From positions 1-64,000 of the forward strand of contig CAZQKW010000007.1 in assembly GCA_964594075.1 (NCBI GenBank): a stretch of 64,000 nucleotides of DNA, given 5' to 3'. The stretch is from CAZQKW01 sp964594075 (GTDB lineage: Bacteria > Desulfobacterota > WTBG01 > CAIYCZ01). Of this stretch, positions 25,714 through 33,550 are shown in pieces. The notes under the pieces were generated by a model. It saw only the letters and a program-made list of their open reading frames with translations. It was not told where the DNA came from and made no database searches. How positions within the stretch are numbered: the first letter of the stretch is position 1; every line of letters begins with the position of its first letter. Position numbers and translations under genes: made by a program.

Positions 25714-25743
25714 AGGCAGAGTTATTTCGGCTCTGCCTTTTTT
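25714..25743 (+). terminator. Rho-independent terminator of the tol-pal operon
   Basis: AGGCAGAG (25714-25721) pairs perfectly with CTCTGCCT (25731-25738) around a 9-nt loop and is followed by a T run. It lies 27 bp behind cpoB. Confidence 0.9.
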
Positions 25744-25835
25744 ATTTTGTGCAGAAACTAATATAGATGCGGAGCGAAACATATCAGCAGGCGGTGAAGA
25801 AAGTAGGCGGTAATAGCGGGTCAGAGAATCTATAA

Positions 25836-25857
25836 AAAATAAATCTGTCCCATTTTT
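25836..25857 (-). repeat. Left transposon-type end of an AT-rich island
   Basis: AAAATAAATCTGTCCC (25836-25851) is the exact reverse complement of GGGACAGATTTATTTT at 28063-28078, with adjoining A/T bases also matching. Such ends are often met beside REP-associated transposases (RAYT) in anaerobic bacteria. The 1.17 kb between here and the Tat protein gene (25858-27025) is AT-rich and, apart from the pseudogene entered separately, shows no gene. Confidence 0.65.
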
Positions 25858-26319
25858 CTTCGGAGCATCGATCGAACAGGGCGGCGTGCAGCACTGCCAA
25901 TGGGTAAACCCAAGCCCCATCCTGCTGATGAAATACCTCCAGTTCATATCAAAGCTCGGATGGTCCTTGTCTAATCTGGTTGTTTTTCTCAGATGAAACC
26001 TGTTTACCTATCGTGACTTATGGCGATGGATTGATAATCCCTTTGATGTTATTCCCTTCGATCCTCAATCCGTCCAACTGACAATGCCCTTTGCCGTTTG
26101 TGGACAGCATTGAACAAGGTAACCTGAAATGAAAAAGATTAATCCTTGCTATAATTGCTCGGATTTTAAAACCTTTTCACCCTTGTAAGATTTATTTTGG
26201 ACAGTTGTGATGTAAATTATTTTTTATTGACAAAATAATTGTGAGGATTAAGCTTTAAAAATAAAAAGGTGATTTTCTAATAATCAAGCAAAACCTTATT
26301 TTAGAAAGAGGCAACAGTG

Positions 26320-26667
26320 ATGAGTGAGTTAGAAATACTCACCAAAACTTTTGTTGCCAGTTATTTTAACAATAATGACCGTCTTTAGCAGAAGAGCATG
26401 CCGAAGACGGTTTTTTTATTGTAAAAAGCAGCAAGCCCTTTTATGAATGCTGGGACGATAGCGCAAAGGAGAGTGTTATGCCGTGATGCACAACAGAAAA
26501 GATTATTGGGTTTCAACGGCTAACCTGTAAGAACCATTTCTGTAAGCATATCCTTAAGACTATTGAATTTGTAGAAGGATGGGAGACAAGGGTTATCGGG
26601 GAATCGGTGCACAAATCAAATGGAACAAGTTATTATGTCTACCCAAGGCGTAATGCGAAAAATTTTT
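26320..26667 (+). pseudogene. Possible decayed small gene
   Basis: An ATG at 26320 with AGAGGC upstream opens 22 codons (MSELEILTKTFVASY...), then a stop. A +1 shift gives a run beginning AEEHAEDGFF, interrupted once by TGA before CTTEKIIGFQ and continuing through TCKNHFCKHI to PRRNAKNF and TAA at 26667. Residue composition across these pieces is protein-like, but I know no family. Decay is more likely than recoding. Confidence 0.3.
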
Positions 26668-27025
26668 AATTTTGGAAGGAGAAAATATCCTGCCGGAAAA
26701 ATTGTAAGCTGTGCAATGCCTAAGTTAAAAGTGCACTACAAGGATTGACAAAAAACAGCGGCTTGCGATGGACTGGGGCTATTGAAATGATTCATAAGAA
26801 TTTTGAATAGTAGCATTTTCACTGGGAAATTTTTCAGAGCTAATGAATTGGGGTACCAAAGATAAGCCAGAAGGGAGTGGCCATAAAGACGGGATGCGGT
26901 TAGAGTAATTTTTTAAAAATGCCCTTGTGAACTGTGCGAAGAAAAAGCCACGAACCTTTGCTATTAAAGTCTAAAAAAACTGTTTACACCTTAATTACCA
27001 ACCATAATTAACAAGGAGAAATGCT

Positions 27026-28042
27026 ATGAATAAAATTAAAGAAAATCCTAAACCAACAGTGCAAGAAAGAAGGACATTTTTAAAATTAGGTAGTGCATCA
27101 TTATTATTTTCATACCTCTTGGCCAATGTGAAGCATGTTTTTGCTTACTGGCCTCCGCTTTATAAAATAACAGGCCCTAAAAATTATTGGCGGGGACCGG
27201 TGGATGATAAAGATAAACAATATTTTGTACAAGAGACGGTAAACACCAGTGAGGTAGATCGGGGATATATTTGGGCGCGAACAGAACGGTGGTGGCGTAG
27301 ATATCAGATTCAACATGCAGATGATAAATTTATTAACTGGTTTATTAAGGATGCTACACTTCCGTATGAGCCCGGACAACTTCCCAGAATAGGTGGCGCG
27401 TATATGCCAATTTATGGTTCGTATGGTAATCGAAGAGGTCGGAGGGATAGCAAGTTTCACTTAAATTTAGCCTGTAAAGGGGGAGGAATTCCACCTAACA
27501 AAGCTAATATCAAACAGATAAATCAAGAGATGTTTGATCGTATCGCACAACCAACACAGGAAAAAATTGCATGGCTGCACGACATTATAAAAGATACGAG
27601 TCTCTGGGATTACAGTAAGATAGTTTCAATAGAAATATTTCTGGGCCCAGAGTTCGAAACGCACACCTTTTTAAACCTGATGGAAAATCCTGTTTCAAAT
27701 ATAAGTTTTATGAACAGACAAGGCGGGTTTGAGCATTTTGAGTTAAGATGTATCTGTAAACTTCTCTGTGCAAATGACCCTGCAATTACCGAAGACGAAA
27801 AAGACCTAATGTTGTTCAGCAATTTGTTTCACATTTTTTGGACACCAATCACATCAGTGGATCAATACCCGATTGATCTTGTTACTGCTGTTCACTATAT
27901 TGTTGAAGAGTTTGATAACGCACCATACACAGCAAATGGGATACGAACAGTGCCGCCGTTTCCTTATGCTCCAGCGTCAAAAAGAAGAGCACAAATACAA
28001 AGATTACTTGAACTTCGTTTTGGCAATAAAAATGAGCTTTAA
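27026..28042 (+). CDS. Tat-exported protein of unknown function
   Basis: A 338-residue protein with a twin-arginine signal: ERRTFLKLGSA at about residues 15-25, a hydrophobic stretch and likely cleavage after VFA near residue 40. Tat export suggests folding or cofactor binding before secretion. The mature part is rich in Trp, Tyr and Arg (GYIWARTERWWRRYQ) and has no domain I recognise; one Cys pair (CICKLLC) lies near 245. AT content is much higher than in flanking operons. AAGGAG stands 7 bp before the ATG. It is the only intact gene between inverted transposase-type ends, suggesting it arrived by transfer. Confidence 0.7.
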   Translation: MNKIKENPKPTVQERRTFLKLGSASLLFSYLLANVKHVFAYWPPLYKITGPKNYWRGPVDDKDKQYFVQETVNTSEVDRGYIWARTERWWRRYQIQHADDKFINWFIKDATLPYEPGQLPRIGGAYMPIYGSYGNRRGRRDSKFHLNLACKGGGIPPNKANIKQINQEMFDRIAQPTQEKIAWLHDIIKDTSLWDYSKIVSIEIFLGPEFETHTFLNLMENPVSNISFMNRQGGFEHFELRCICKLLCANDPAITEDEKDLMLFSNLFHIFWTPITSVDQYPIDLVTAVHYIVEEFDNAPYTANGIRTVPPFPYAPASKRRAQIQRLLELRFGNKNEL

Positions 28043-28062
28043 TATGTGAGATAAGAAAAAGG

Positions 28063-28214
28063 GGGACAGATTTATTTTGAGCTGCCGCGCGTTGTCGGGG
28101 CCTCCCCTGCCCGCGCCTTTCTGAGCAACTGACTATCTTCTTCTCTATTGCCTCTATATGCTGAGCACTCCCCGTGAGCTGATTCCGCTGCGCCGATTGT
28201 CTGATTACATTCAC
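28063..28214 (-). pseudogene. C-terminal remnant of a RAYT/Y1 transposase with its right end
   Basis: On the minus strand about 45 codons read VIRQSAQRNQLTGSAQHIEA, then a basic GRPRQR tail, like the last part of REP-associated tyrosine (Y1) transposases. The frame runs into the terminal repeat at 28078-28063 (NKSVP), as in intact relatives. The catalytic HUH domain is absent, so the element cannot move itself. The remnant lies 44 bp from the last attC of the second integron. Confidence 0.55.
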
Positions 28215-28257
28215 CTCTTCTTCCGGTATCGCCGGTCATTTTCTACTCCCTGTTGGC

Positions 28258-28327
28258 ACCTAACGGTCGGGTTCAGCCGCGTTGCGGAGCGGTGCGGAGC
28301 AACGTCGGCTGCAACCCGTTGTTAGAC
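28258..28327 (-). repeat. attC of cassette 3, second integron
   Basis: On the minus strand R'' GTCTAAC (28327-28321) and R' GTTAGGT (28264-28258) enclose 70 bp. Arms GGGTTGCAGCCGACGTTGC and GCAACGCGGCTGAACCC pair. R'' overlaps the stop codon of the cassette gene. It is the distal end of this array. Confidence 0.88.
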
Positions 28328-28879
28328 CCTTGTTTGCCAAAGAACCAAGTCAAGCATCTTTGTTTCAGTGATCTTTGCATTGGGGTACATGTTCATGAAC
28401 TCAGCAACCAAATACCTTCCATTATCAGATTGTAGGAAATCGTTAAAGCACTCCGAAAGTCGTTTGTGAATTTCACAGACCTTCGATATCCGATCTGGTT
28501 CTGTCGCAGTTAGAAGGCGCATACCTAAGTTTTTGAGGACGATAGAATCAATGACGGGGAGATTGGGATTGATAGTAGCAAGTAGCTTACTGGCAAATGA
28601 TGCCTCTATGCGCCGAGTGGATTCCCTCAGAGCTTTAAGGACTTCCCAAAATTGGAGGCGTTCCCTTTTTGCCCGCGCCATCAGTGAGTAAAAGACATTT
28701 TGCCATGGGGATGCCCGCCGGATTCTGTAGAAATGGTTGTACTTTCTCCGGAACTCAGGATCTGAATGAAAATCGTGATGATCTTTGATCCTGGACTGAA
28801 TCCACAGATATTGATGAAGCCCCTTTTCGACTTTTGGCAACGCCTTGTCGATTTGCGCTCTTGTAAGTTTGATGCTCAT
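28322..28879 (-). CDS. Cassette protein of unknown function
   Basis: A 185-residue, basic, all-helical soluble protein. ATG 28879 (MSIKLTRAQIDKALPKVEKG) is used because a longer start would begin inside the attC. The central segment ASFASKLLATINPNLPVIDS followed by VLKNLGM resembles the helix-hairpin-helix region of DNA-glycosylase-like folds with a downstream Asp; this is an impression and not a family match. Alone in its cassette, between attC sites at 28888-28957 and 28258-28327. Confidence 0.7.
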   Translation of the reverse strand: MSIKLTRAQIDKALPKVEKGLHQYLWIQSRIKDHHDFHSDPEFRRKYNHFYRIRRASPWQNVFYSLMARAKRERLQFWEVLKALRESTRRIEASFASKLLATINPNLPVIDSIVLKNLGMRLLTATEPDRISKVCEIHKRLSECFNDFLQSDNGRYLVAEFMNMYPNAKITETKMLDLVLWQTRV

Positions 28880-28887
28880 GTCGTTAG

Positions 28888-28957
28888 GCCTAACGGCGGG
28901 CATCAGCAGGAGGCAAGTGCCTTTTCTTGCCGAATCTGCTGTATGCCCTTGTTAACC
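28888..28957 (-). repeat. attC of cassette 2, second integron
   Basis: On the minus strand R'' GGTTAAC (28957-28951) and R' GTTAGGC (28894-28888) enclose a 70-bp imperfect palindrome with arms GGGCATACAGCAG and CTGCTGATGCCC. The R' half is part of a 14-bp palindrome CGTTAGGCCTAACG. Confidence 0.85.
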
Positions 28958-28964
28958 GATTTCA

Positions 28965-29270
28965 TCAGTGGCTGGCCTTCCTAGTGGCGCCAATTGGGAT
29001 TATGCAGTAGAAACTGCTATCCAAGCGGCTATGGCGCATGAAAGATGCTGCGGCCGAAAGAAGTGCAAGAAGCCAAAGTGAGCCATCTCGCCAGTCTTTG
29101 ATATTCTCCCGAATCCGCCGCTGCACCTCGTATGTGTCTATAATAGTCTTGTCAAATTTTGTTACAACGGTGTTGAACATCGAGACCCCCAATTCTTCAG
29201 CAAGCCTTTCAAGTGCTCGACTTTCAGTAGGGATTCTCTTGAACTGATATATTATTCGCGTCATACGCAT
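28965..29270 (-). CDS. Small cassette protein with one membrane helix
   Basis: A 101-residue protein with a charged N-terminal half (ESRALERLAEELGVSMFN) and one hydrophobic segment near 66-80 (SLWLLALLSAAASF). It starts 9 bp behind the DCD-nuclease-like gene with GAGGT as ribosome site, inside the same cassette, so the two are probably co-expressed. No family recognised. The last 20 residues run up to the attC and may be of little functional weight. Confidence 0.55.
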   Translation of the reverse strand: MRMTRIIYQFKRIPTESRALERLAEELGVSMFNTVVTKFDKTIIDTYEVQRRIRENIKDWRDGSLWLLALLSAAASFMRHSRLDSSFYCIIPIGATRKASH

Positions 29271-29279
29271 GACGTTACC

Positions 29280-30053
29280 TCATTTGAAGGGGACGTTCTT
29301 CTTGCTCAATTTTGCTGGGAGGGAGACATCGATTGAATGCAGATCTTGTGGCTCAAGCTCGATCAAAGGTAGTCGGTAATCAGCATATAGTTTACTCTTG
29401 TGCAGTCTTCTTTCCCTGTAAAGAGGGTCGTCAACAATACCCCAATACTCTATATAGACTGGGTCCCCATTAAGGCAGTGAACTGCAAAGTCAGGAATCA
29501 GCTGACCTGGGAGGGCAAGAATAGGTTCGTACGCGTGAGGGACGAGATGTCTGTAAAACCAGTCATCAATGATTTTTTCGTGAGTTGATCGCACCCTATG
29601 CCCGTCCTCACATAGAAAATTTGTAGGATACCTGTTCCTATAGTCCTCCTCTAACTTGGACAGTGTGATCCCAAGATCCTTTTCAACCGAATATTCGTGA
29701 GCGAAATACTGCAACAGATTCTGCGCCTTATACCCCGATAGTATTTGGCCTATGTTTCCTCCCTCTCCGAGGATTTTGTTGAAGCAATATCTCGGGAAAT
29801 GCATCAGGATCTTACTACACTGCGAAATCCTAACCTGATTTTTGTAACAACCTCCCCAGGCCTTTGGTTCAAATACCCCTCCATCTGTTTCCGCACGCCA
29901 GATTCCCCACAAATGATTGTCTTTGTAATTGTAGAGAAAAAGGAGGTCGCCTTTCCGCACTTGTCTGCCGTAAGCCTCCCCGGTTCCGAAGAGCTTTTTC
30001 TCAAAACATTCACCCATCGTCTTATTATTGCAGAGGAAGATGGCGACTCGCAT
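29280..30053 (-). CDS. DCD-like domain fused to a PD-(D/E)XK nuclease-like domain
   Basis: A 257-residue protein. Residues 1-85 resemble the DCD (development and cell death) domain of plant proteins: FLCNNKTMGECFEKKLFGTG, GDLLFLYNYKDNHLWGIW and FEPKAWGGCYKNQVRI. Residues about 150-245 look like a restriction-type nuclease fold: RSTHEKIIDDWFYRHL, YEPILALPGQLIPDF, then VYIEYWG and HKSKLYADYRLPLIEL, giving an E...PDF...ExW...K pattern. Both assignments are by motif memory. It shares a cassette with the small membrane protein. A defensive role is conceivable, since DCD-like domains may bind modified bases or RNA, but is unproven. Confidence 0.7.
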   Translation of the reverse strand: MRVAIFLCNNKTMGECFEKKLFGTGEAYGRQVRKGDLLFLYNYKDNHLWGIWRAETDGGVFEPKAWGGCYKNQVRISQCSKILMHFPRYCFNKILGEGGNIGQILSGYKAQNLLQYFAHEYSVEKDLGITLSKLEEDYRNRYPTNFLCEDGHRVRSTHEKIIDDWFYRHLVPHAYEPILALPGQLIPDFAVHCLNGDPVYIEYWGIVDDPLYRERRLHKSKLYADYRLPLIELEPQDLHSIDVSLPAKLSKKNVPFK

Positions 30054-30071
30054 TCTTGGGTTCTCCCTTTA

Positions 30072-30129
30072 GGTTAACGATTGAGCTCAGCGGTGGCTTT
30101 AAGCCATCCGCTGGAGCGATTTGTTACTC
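30072..30129 (-). repeat. attC of cassette 1, second integron
   Basis: On the minus strand R'' GAGTAAC (30129-30123) and R' GTTAACC (30078-30072) enclose a 58-bp palindrome. Its interior AAATCGCTCCAGCGGATGGC is nearly the same as in attC sites 1 and 5 of the first array (AAATCACTCCAGCGGACGGC), tying both arrays to one integron lineage. Confidence 0.9.
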
Positions 30130-30759
30130 ACCCAATTTTTTAATAAAATCTTCCTTATCAATTAATCCTCTAATGCCGTCCTTTTGTATAAGGTAATCAG
30201 CAATCTTTTTTTCTGTCCAATTTAGTGTTTCTTTTAATCCAGCAGCTATGATTTGAATGTATTTATCAGACGGCAAGCCAACTTTTTGATATTTAATGTC
30301 TTTATGGTGCGTGAATGTAAAAATCGGATATCCCTCATCCTCTCCGAGATAAACAATATTTCCATACCATGAATTACGAAAAACTTTTGAGCCTGCTTTT
30401 TTGACTTCTTCAAAATCAATAGAGATTTCTTGATTATTATTCTCTTGCTTCACTACATCGATAAATTGCTCTTTGGTTATTAAATACATTCTTCCAACTG
30501 TAGGGTTATTTTCATCTCTTAAAAGACCAATAAATGCCACTCCGCCATTATTCCACTTGGAAGATCGCTCAGCAAAATATAAAGGAAATGGAATATCAAT
30601 GGTCTTATTTTTAATTGGGGGAGTTCTATCTCTGCATCCAAATTCCTTTTGACTACAACCACGTCGAACTTCCCCTTTGATATAGCCTAGAAAACCATCC
30701 TCGTACAAAAGATTAGAGCCATAACTTGCATACCAAACAAGTGATTGATTAGCGCACAT
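30124..30759 (-). CDS. Gamma-glutamylcyclotransferase-like cassette protein
   Basis: A 211-residue soluble protein whose start, LVWYASYGSNLLYEDGFLGY, matches the YGSN substrate-binding loop of the gamma-glutamylcyclotransferase/AIG2 fold. The family's catalytic Glu may be one of the acidic residues near 130-140 but was not pinned down. The C-terminal 70 residues are helical and rich in Lys. It is the first cassette gene behind attI/Pc copy B, with AGGAGACTG before the ATG, so it should be the best expressed of this array. Substrate unknown. Confidence 0.72.
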   Translation of the reverse strand: MCANQSLVWYASYGSNLLYEDGFLGYIKGEVRRGCSQKEFGCRDRTPPIKNKTIDIPFPLYFAERSSKWNNGGVAFIGLLRDENNPTVGRMYLITKEQFIDVVKQENNNQEISIDFEEVKKAGSKVFRNSWYGNIVYLGEDEGYPIFTFTHHKDIKYQKVGLPSDKYIQIIAAGLKETLNWTEKKIADYLIQKDGIRGLIDKEDFIKKLGE

Positions 30760-30805
30760 GCCTCAGTCTCCTGTTAATGATTTTACTATTTTTCATCATT
30801 TGTAA

Positions 30806-30869
30806 CATTCTCTTTTATCTTTATTCTACTATTGTCCTCCTAATATAAGCAAACATATTATATGTCAAG
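30806..30869 (-). promoter_or_regulatory. attI/Pc-like segment, copy B
   Basis: Minus-strand counterpart of 3433-3496 (57/64 identical). It begins CTTGACA (-35 at 30868-30863), contains TATATT/TATTAG and ends at the G of GAATGTT (30806), where the first cassette begins. The integrase remnant starts 100 bp away on the opposite strand, exactly the intI-attI-cassette geometry of integrons. Confidence 0.65.
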
Positions 30870-30968
30870 ATTTTATAGAAAAATGCCATGTAATAAAATT
30901 TTCTATAATTTCATAAAATAATCATACTAAATTGGTTATACCGAATCCATATAGTTTGTGGGTTTGTT

Positions 30969-31246
30969 ATGCTCAATGCATTCAAAGAATATCTTTCGAA
31001 AAAGGGGTATGTTAAGTCGCAATATATCCCCTTCTACCAGAAATGGATAGCAGGTAGGTAGCATGACGGTTTTGAGCAGCGCTGAGGCGCTATCAGTATT
31101 TTCTGGCGCAGTCCGAGAAAGAGCCGCAACAGGAGGGTGGCGCTGTTCTTGAACGGCGCGGCATTGAGGAGCAAATGCGTGAGGCGCTCAGGCGTGCGAC
31201 AGGCCAAGGGTTCAGTATTGGTCAAATATCAGGATCTATGGGTTGA
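30969..31246 (+). pseudogene. Integron integrase (intI) remnant
   Basis: ATG 30969 opens 30 codons (LNAFKEYLSKKGYVKSQYIP, then FYQKWIAG) resembling the N-terminal SAM-like domain of tyrosine recombinases, then TAG 31059-31061. After a frame change the DNA continues as LRRYQYFLAQSEKEPQQEGG and a helical tail to TGA at 31244-31246, like the second part of the same domain (ALRLYxYFL in integron integrases). The catalytic domain with the R-H-R-Y residues is gone. Orientation is divergent from the cassettes, as for intI. The integron therefore cannot move its own cassettes. Confidence 0.65.
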
Positions 31247-31404
31247 GTCAGAAAGAAATGGCAAAAGATAAGGAAGTGAAAGGGCTATTGATAGCTGATG
31301 ATTTTGATGAAAAATTGAGGGTCAAAGGACTGGTCAAGCATCATTATTTACAATGCAAATTTACATATTGCTGCTACAAAACAGGAATGTCGCAGGCTGC
31401 GTTC

Positions 31405-31683
31405 TTACTCGCGCTGCTTTTGTTCTTTAAATTTCTGCATGCATTCTCTGCTGCAGAAAAAATACTCCTGCCCGGAAATTATTGCAGCAAGGGCATTGCG
31501 CTTGGGGATATAGACCTCGCAGACCGGATCCTGAACCATCTCGTCTATGTAGCGCGAGGCATCGCGCGGCGGGTATTTAAAGGAGGTGGTTTTATAGTTG
31601 CTCAGAATATATTTGAGTAAAATATCTTTGACAACTTTGAAGCACAAATACACAAAAATAATTATGAGTATGGTTCGAATCAA
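31405..31683 (-). CDS. Membrane-anchored YHS-domain protein
   Basis: A 92-residue protein: one N-terminal helix (about 3-18) and a YHS domain at about 48-88 with DPVCEVYIPKRNALAA, then YFFCSRECMQKF. The Cys residues suggest metal binding, as in the YHS/TRASH families. The same arrangement is common beside biosynthetic genes in Gram-negative anaerobes, without known function. Its ATG overlaps the folK stop by 4 bp, so it is the last gene of the dap-folK operon. Confidence 0.85.
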   Translation of the reverse strand: MIRTILIIIFVYLCFKVVKDILLKYILSNYKTTSFKYPPRDASRYIDEMVQDPVCEVYIPKRNALAAIISGQEYFFCSRECMQKFKEQKQRE

Positions 31684-32189
31684 TGGGATGTCTCCATAAG
31701 TTTATATACCTTCTTGGTATCCTGCACATTTTGCAGTAAATATGCCATTGACTGCTTCAGCGCCGGGTGCATCCATGACGGTTCAATCTCAGCGAGCCCC
31801 TCCAGCACAAACCGGCGCTCATGCAGATGAGGATGGGGCACTTTCAGATTCGGCGCATCAATGATGCTTTGATTAAAAAACAACAGGTCAAGGTCAATGG
31901 TGCGCGGCCCCCAGTGAAACGCTTTCTGTTTCCCCAGCCGCTGCTCAACGTCATGCATAAACGCCAGCACGCCAAAGGCATCTTCGCTGGTAAAAATCTT
32001 AACGACACAATTAAGAAACCACTCCTGCGCATCAAAACCCCATGGTTCTGATTCATACAGCGACGAAACCTTTGAAAGCGAACCGTGCTCCCAGGCCTTA
32101 AATGCGCGAATGGCTTGGAGGCATGATTGCCTCCGGTCTCCCACATTTGACCCGATACCGATGAAGGCGATGTTATTCAATAATGCCAT
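31680..32189 (-). CDS. folK: HPPK, hydroxymethyldihydropterin pyrophosphokinase
   Basis: A 169-residue kinase of folate synthesis, transferring pyrophosphate from ATP to 6-hydroxymethyl-7,8-dihydropterin. Family marks are IGIGSNVGDR near the start, SSLYESEPWGF, NCVVKIFT and the HPPK signature GPRTIDLDLLFF with the PHPHLHERRFVLEGLAE segment. Located 94 bp downstream of dapL. Confidence 0.95.
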   Translation of the reverse strand: MALLNNIAFIGIGSNVGDRRQSCLQAIRAFKAWEHGSLSKVSSLYESEPWGFDAQEWFLNCVVKIFTSEDAFGVLAFMHDVEQRLGKQKAFHWGPRTIDLDLLFFNQSIIDAPNLKVPHPHLHERRFVLEGLAEIEPSWMHPALKQSMAYLLQNVQDTKKVYKLMETSH

Positions 32190-32283
32190 AAATGAAAATA
32201 GGGAAAAATATTTTGGGTGCCAAAGCCAAGTTTCGAGCGGTCAAGTAAAAAAAACGCCGTCATGAATCCTTGCAGTCCGCCTT

Positions 32284-33450
32284 TTAAAATCCGGTCTTTT
32301 TTATCCGCTCCACTGCTTCCTGAAGCCGCTCCTTTTCAACGGTCAGCGCAAAGCGGACATACCCCTCCCCTTCTTCGCCAAACCCGCTGCCGGGCGTGGT
32401 AACAATCCCGGCTTTTTCCAATAGATGCATGGTGAACGACGCAGAGGTGTAGCCTTTAGGCACGCACACCCACACATAGAAAGTGGCTTTAGGCACATCA
32501 AGATCAAGCCCTGCGCTTTTCAGCCCGGAAACGAGCACATCCCGGCGCTCCTGATAGAGGCTTTTCATAGCACCTGCGCTGCTCTGATCCCCGCTGAGTG
32601 CCTCCACTCCGGCCCATTGCACTGCCTGAAAAATGCCCGAATCAATATTGGTTTTAATTTTGCCCAGCCCGCTGACAATTTCCCTGTTGCCGACCGCAAA
32701 GCCAATGCGCCAGCCGGTCATATTAAAGGTTTTAGACAGCGAGTGGAATTCTATGGCCACCTCCCGCGCCCCTGCAATTTCAAGAAAACTGGGCGGACGA
32801 TACCCGTCAAAGGCGATCTCCGAGTAAGCCGCATCATGACAGATGATGATGTTGTAATGTTTAGCTAATGACACCGCCTCTTCAAAAAAAGCCCTTTCAG
32901 CCACCGCTGCAGTGGGATTATTTGGATAGTTAAGAAACATGAGCCGCGTTTCTTTAAAAGTTTTTTCCGGTATCGCCGTGAAGTCCGGCAGGAAACCGTT
33001 TTTTCTTTTTAGGGGCATTATCTCCGGTATGCCGCCGGCAAAAATGGTTGAGGTTTTATACACCGGATATCCCGGACTGGGCACCAGCACGCGTTCTCCA
33101 GGATTAACAAATGCAAGGGGGATGTGGGCAATGCCTTCCTTGGAACCAATAAGTGAAACAACTTCCTCCCGTGGATCAAGCGCAACCCCGAATCGCCGCG
33201 CATACCAGTCAGCTACTGCCTGGCGAAACGCAAGCATCCCTTCGTAGCTTGGATAGCGGTGGTTTTCAGCGTCGGCCGCAGCTTTCTGCAGCCGTGCGAT
33301 AATGTGCGGCGGCGTCGGCCGATCCGGATCCCCGATGCCCAGATCAATAATATCAACACCCCGGGCCTTAATTTCTTGTTTCATGCGATCAATCTGGGCA
33401 AATAAATAAGGGGGAAGTTGCTTTAATCGCTGTGCCTGAACAATATCCAT
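32284..33450 (-). CDS. dapL: LL-diaminopimelate aminotransferase DapL
   Basis: A 388-residue class I aminotransferase that forms LL-diaminopimelate directly from tetrahydrodipicolinate. Marks are IIDLGIGDPDRPTP, GSKEGIAHIPLAFVNPG, NYPNNPTAA, the HDAAYSEIAFDG stretch and the PLP lysine in SLSKTFNMTGWRIGF. ATG 33450 gives the family-typical start; the upstream frame (to 33549) is rich in Arg and lacks similarity. The neighbouring dapB supports the lysine/peptidoglycan pathway assignment. Related aminotransferases (AlaC type) cannot be excluded by eye. Confidence 0.88.
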   Translation of the reverse strand: MDIVQAQRLKQLPPYLFAQIDRMKQEIKARGVDIIDLGIGDPDRPTPPHIIARLQKAAADAENHRYPSYEGMLAFRQAVADWYARRFGVALDPREEVVSLIGSKEGIAHIPLAFVNPGERVLVPSPGYPVYKTSTIFAGGIPEIMPLKRKNGFLPDFTAIPEKTFKETRLMFLNYPNNPTAAVAERAFFEEAVSLAKHYNIIICHDAAYSEIAFDGYRPPSFLEIAGAREVAIEFHSLSKTFNMTGWRIGFAVGNREIVSGLGKIKTNIDSGIFQAVQWAGVEALSGDQSSAGAMKSLYQERRDVLVSGLKSAGLDLDVPKATFYVWVCVPKGYTSASFTMHLLEKAGIVTTPGSGFGEEGEGYVRFALTVEKERLQEAVERIKKTGF

Positions 33451-33550
33451 GTCTGCCTCTTTCTCTTCAATTAAACTGTTACACCGCTGCGCGCACAGTG
33501 TAATTCTTTTTTTTAAACGCCGAAAATCTATTTGCGCCGCGCGCGCCATT

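Noticed and set aside
28881..28894. Palindrome CGTTAGGCCTAACG as an operator
   Set aside because: It overlaps the R' half of an attC site and is explained by the cassette junction.
31243..31620. 125-codon plus-strand ORF
   Set aside because: It lies opposite the YHS-domain gene, which has clear family motifs and operon context.
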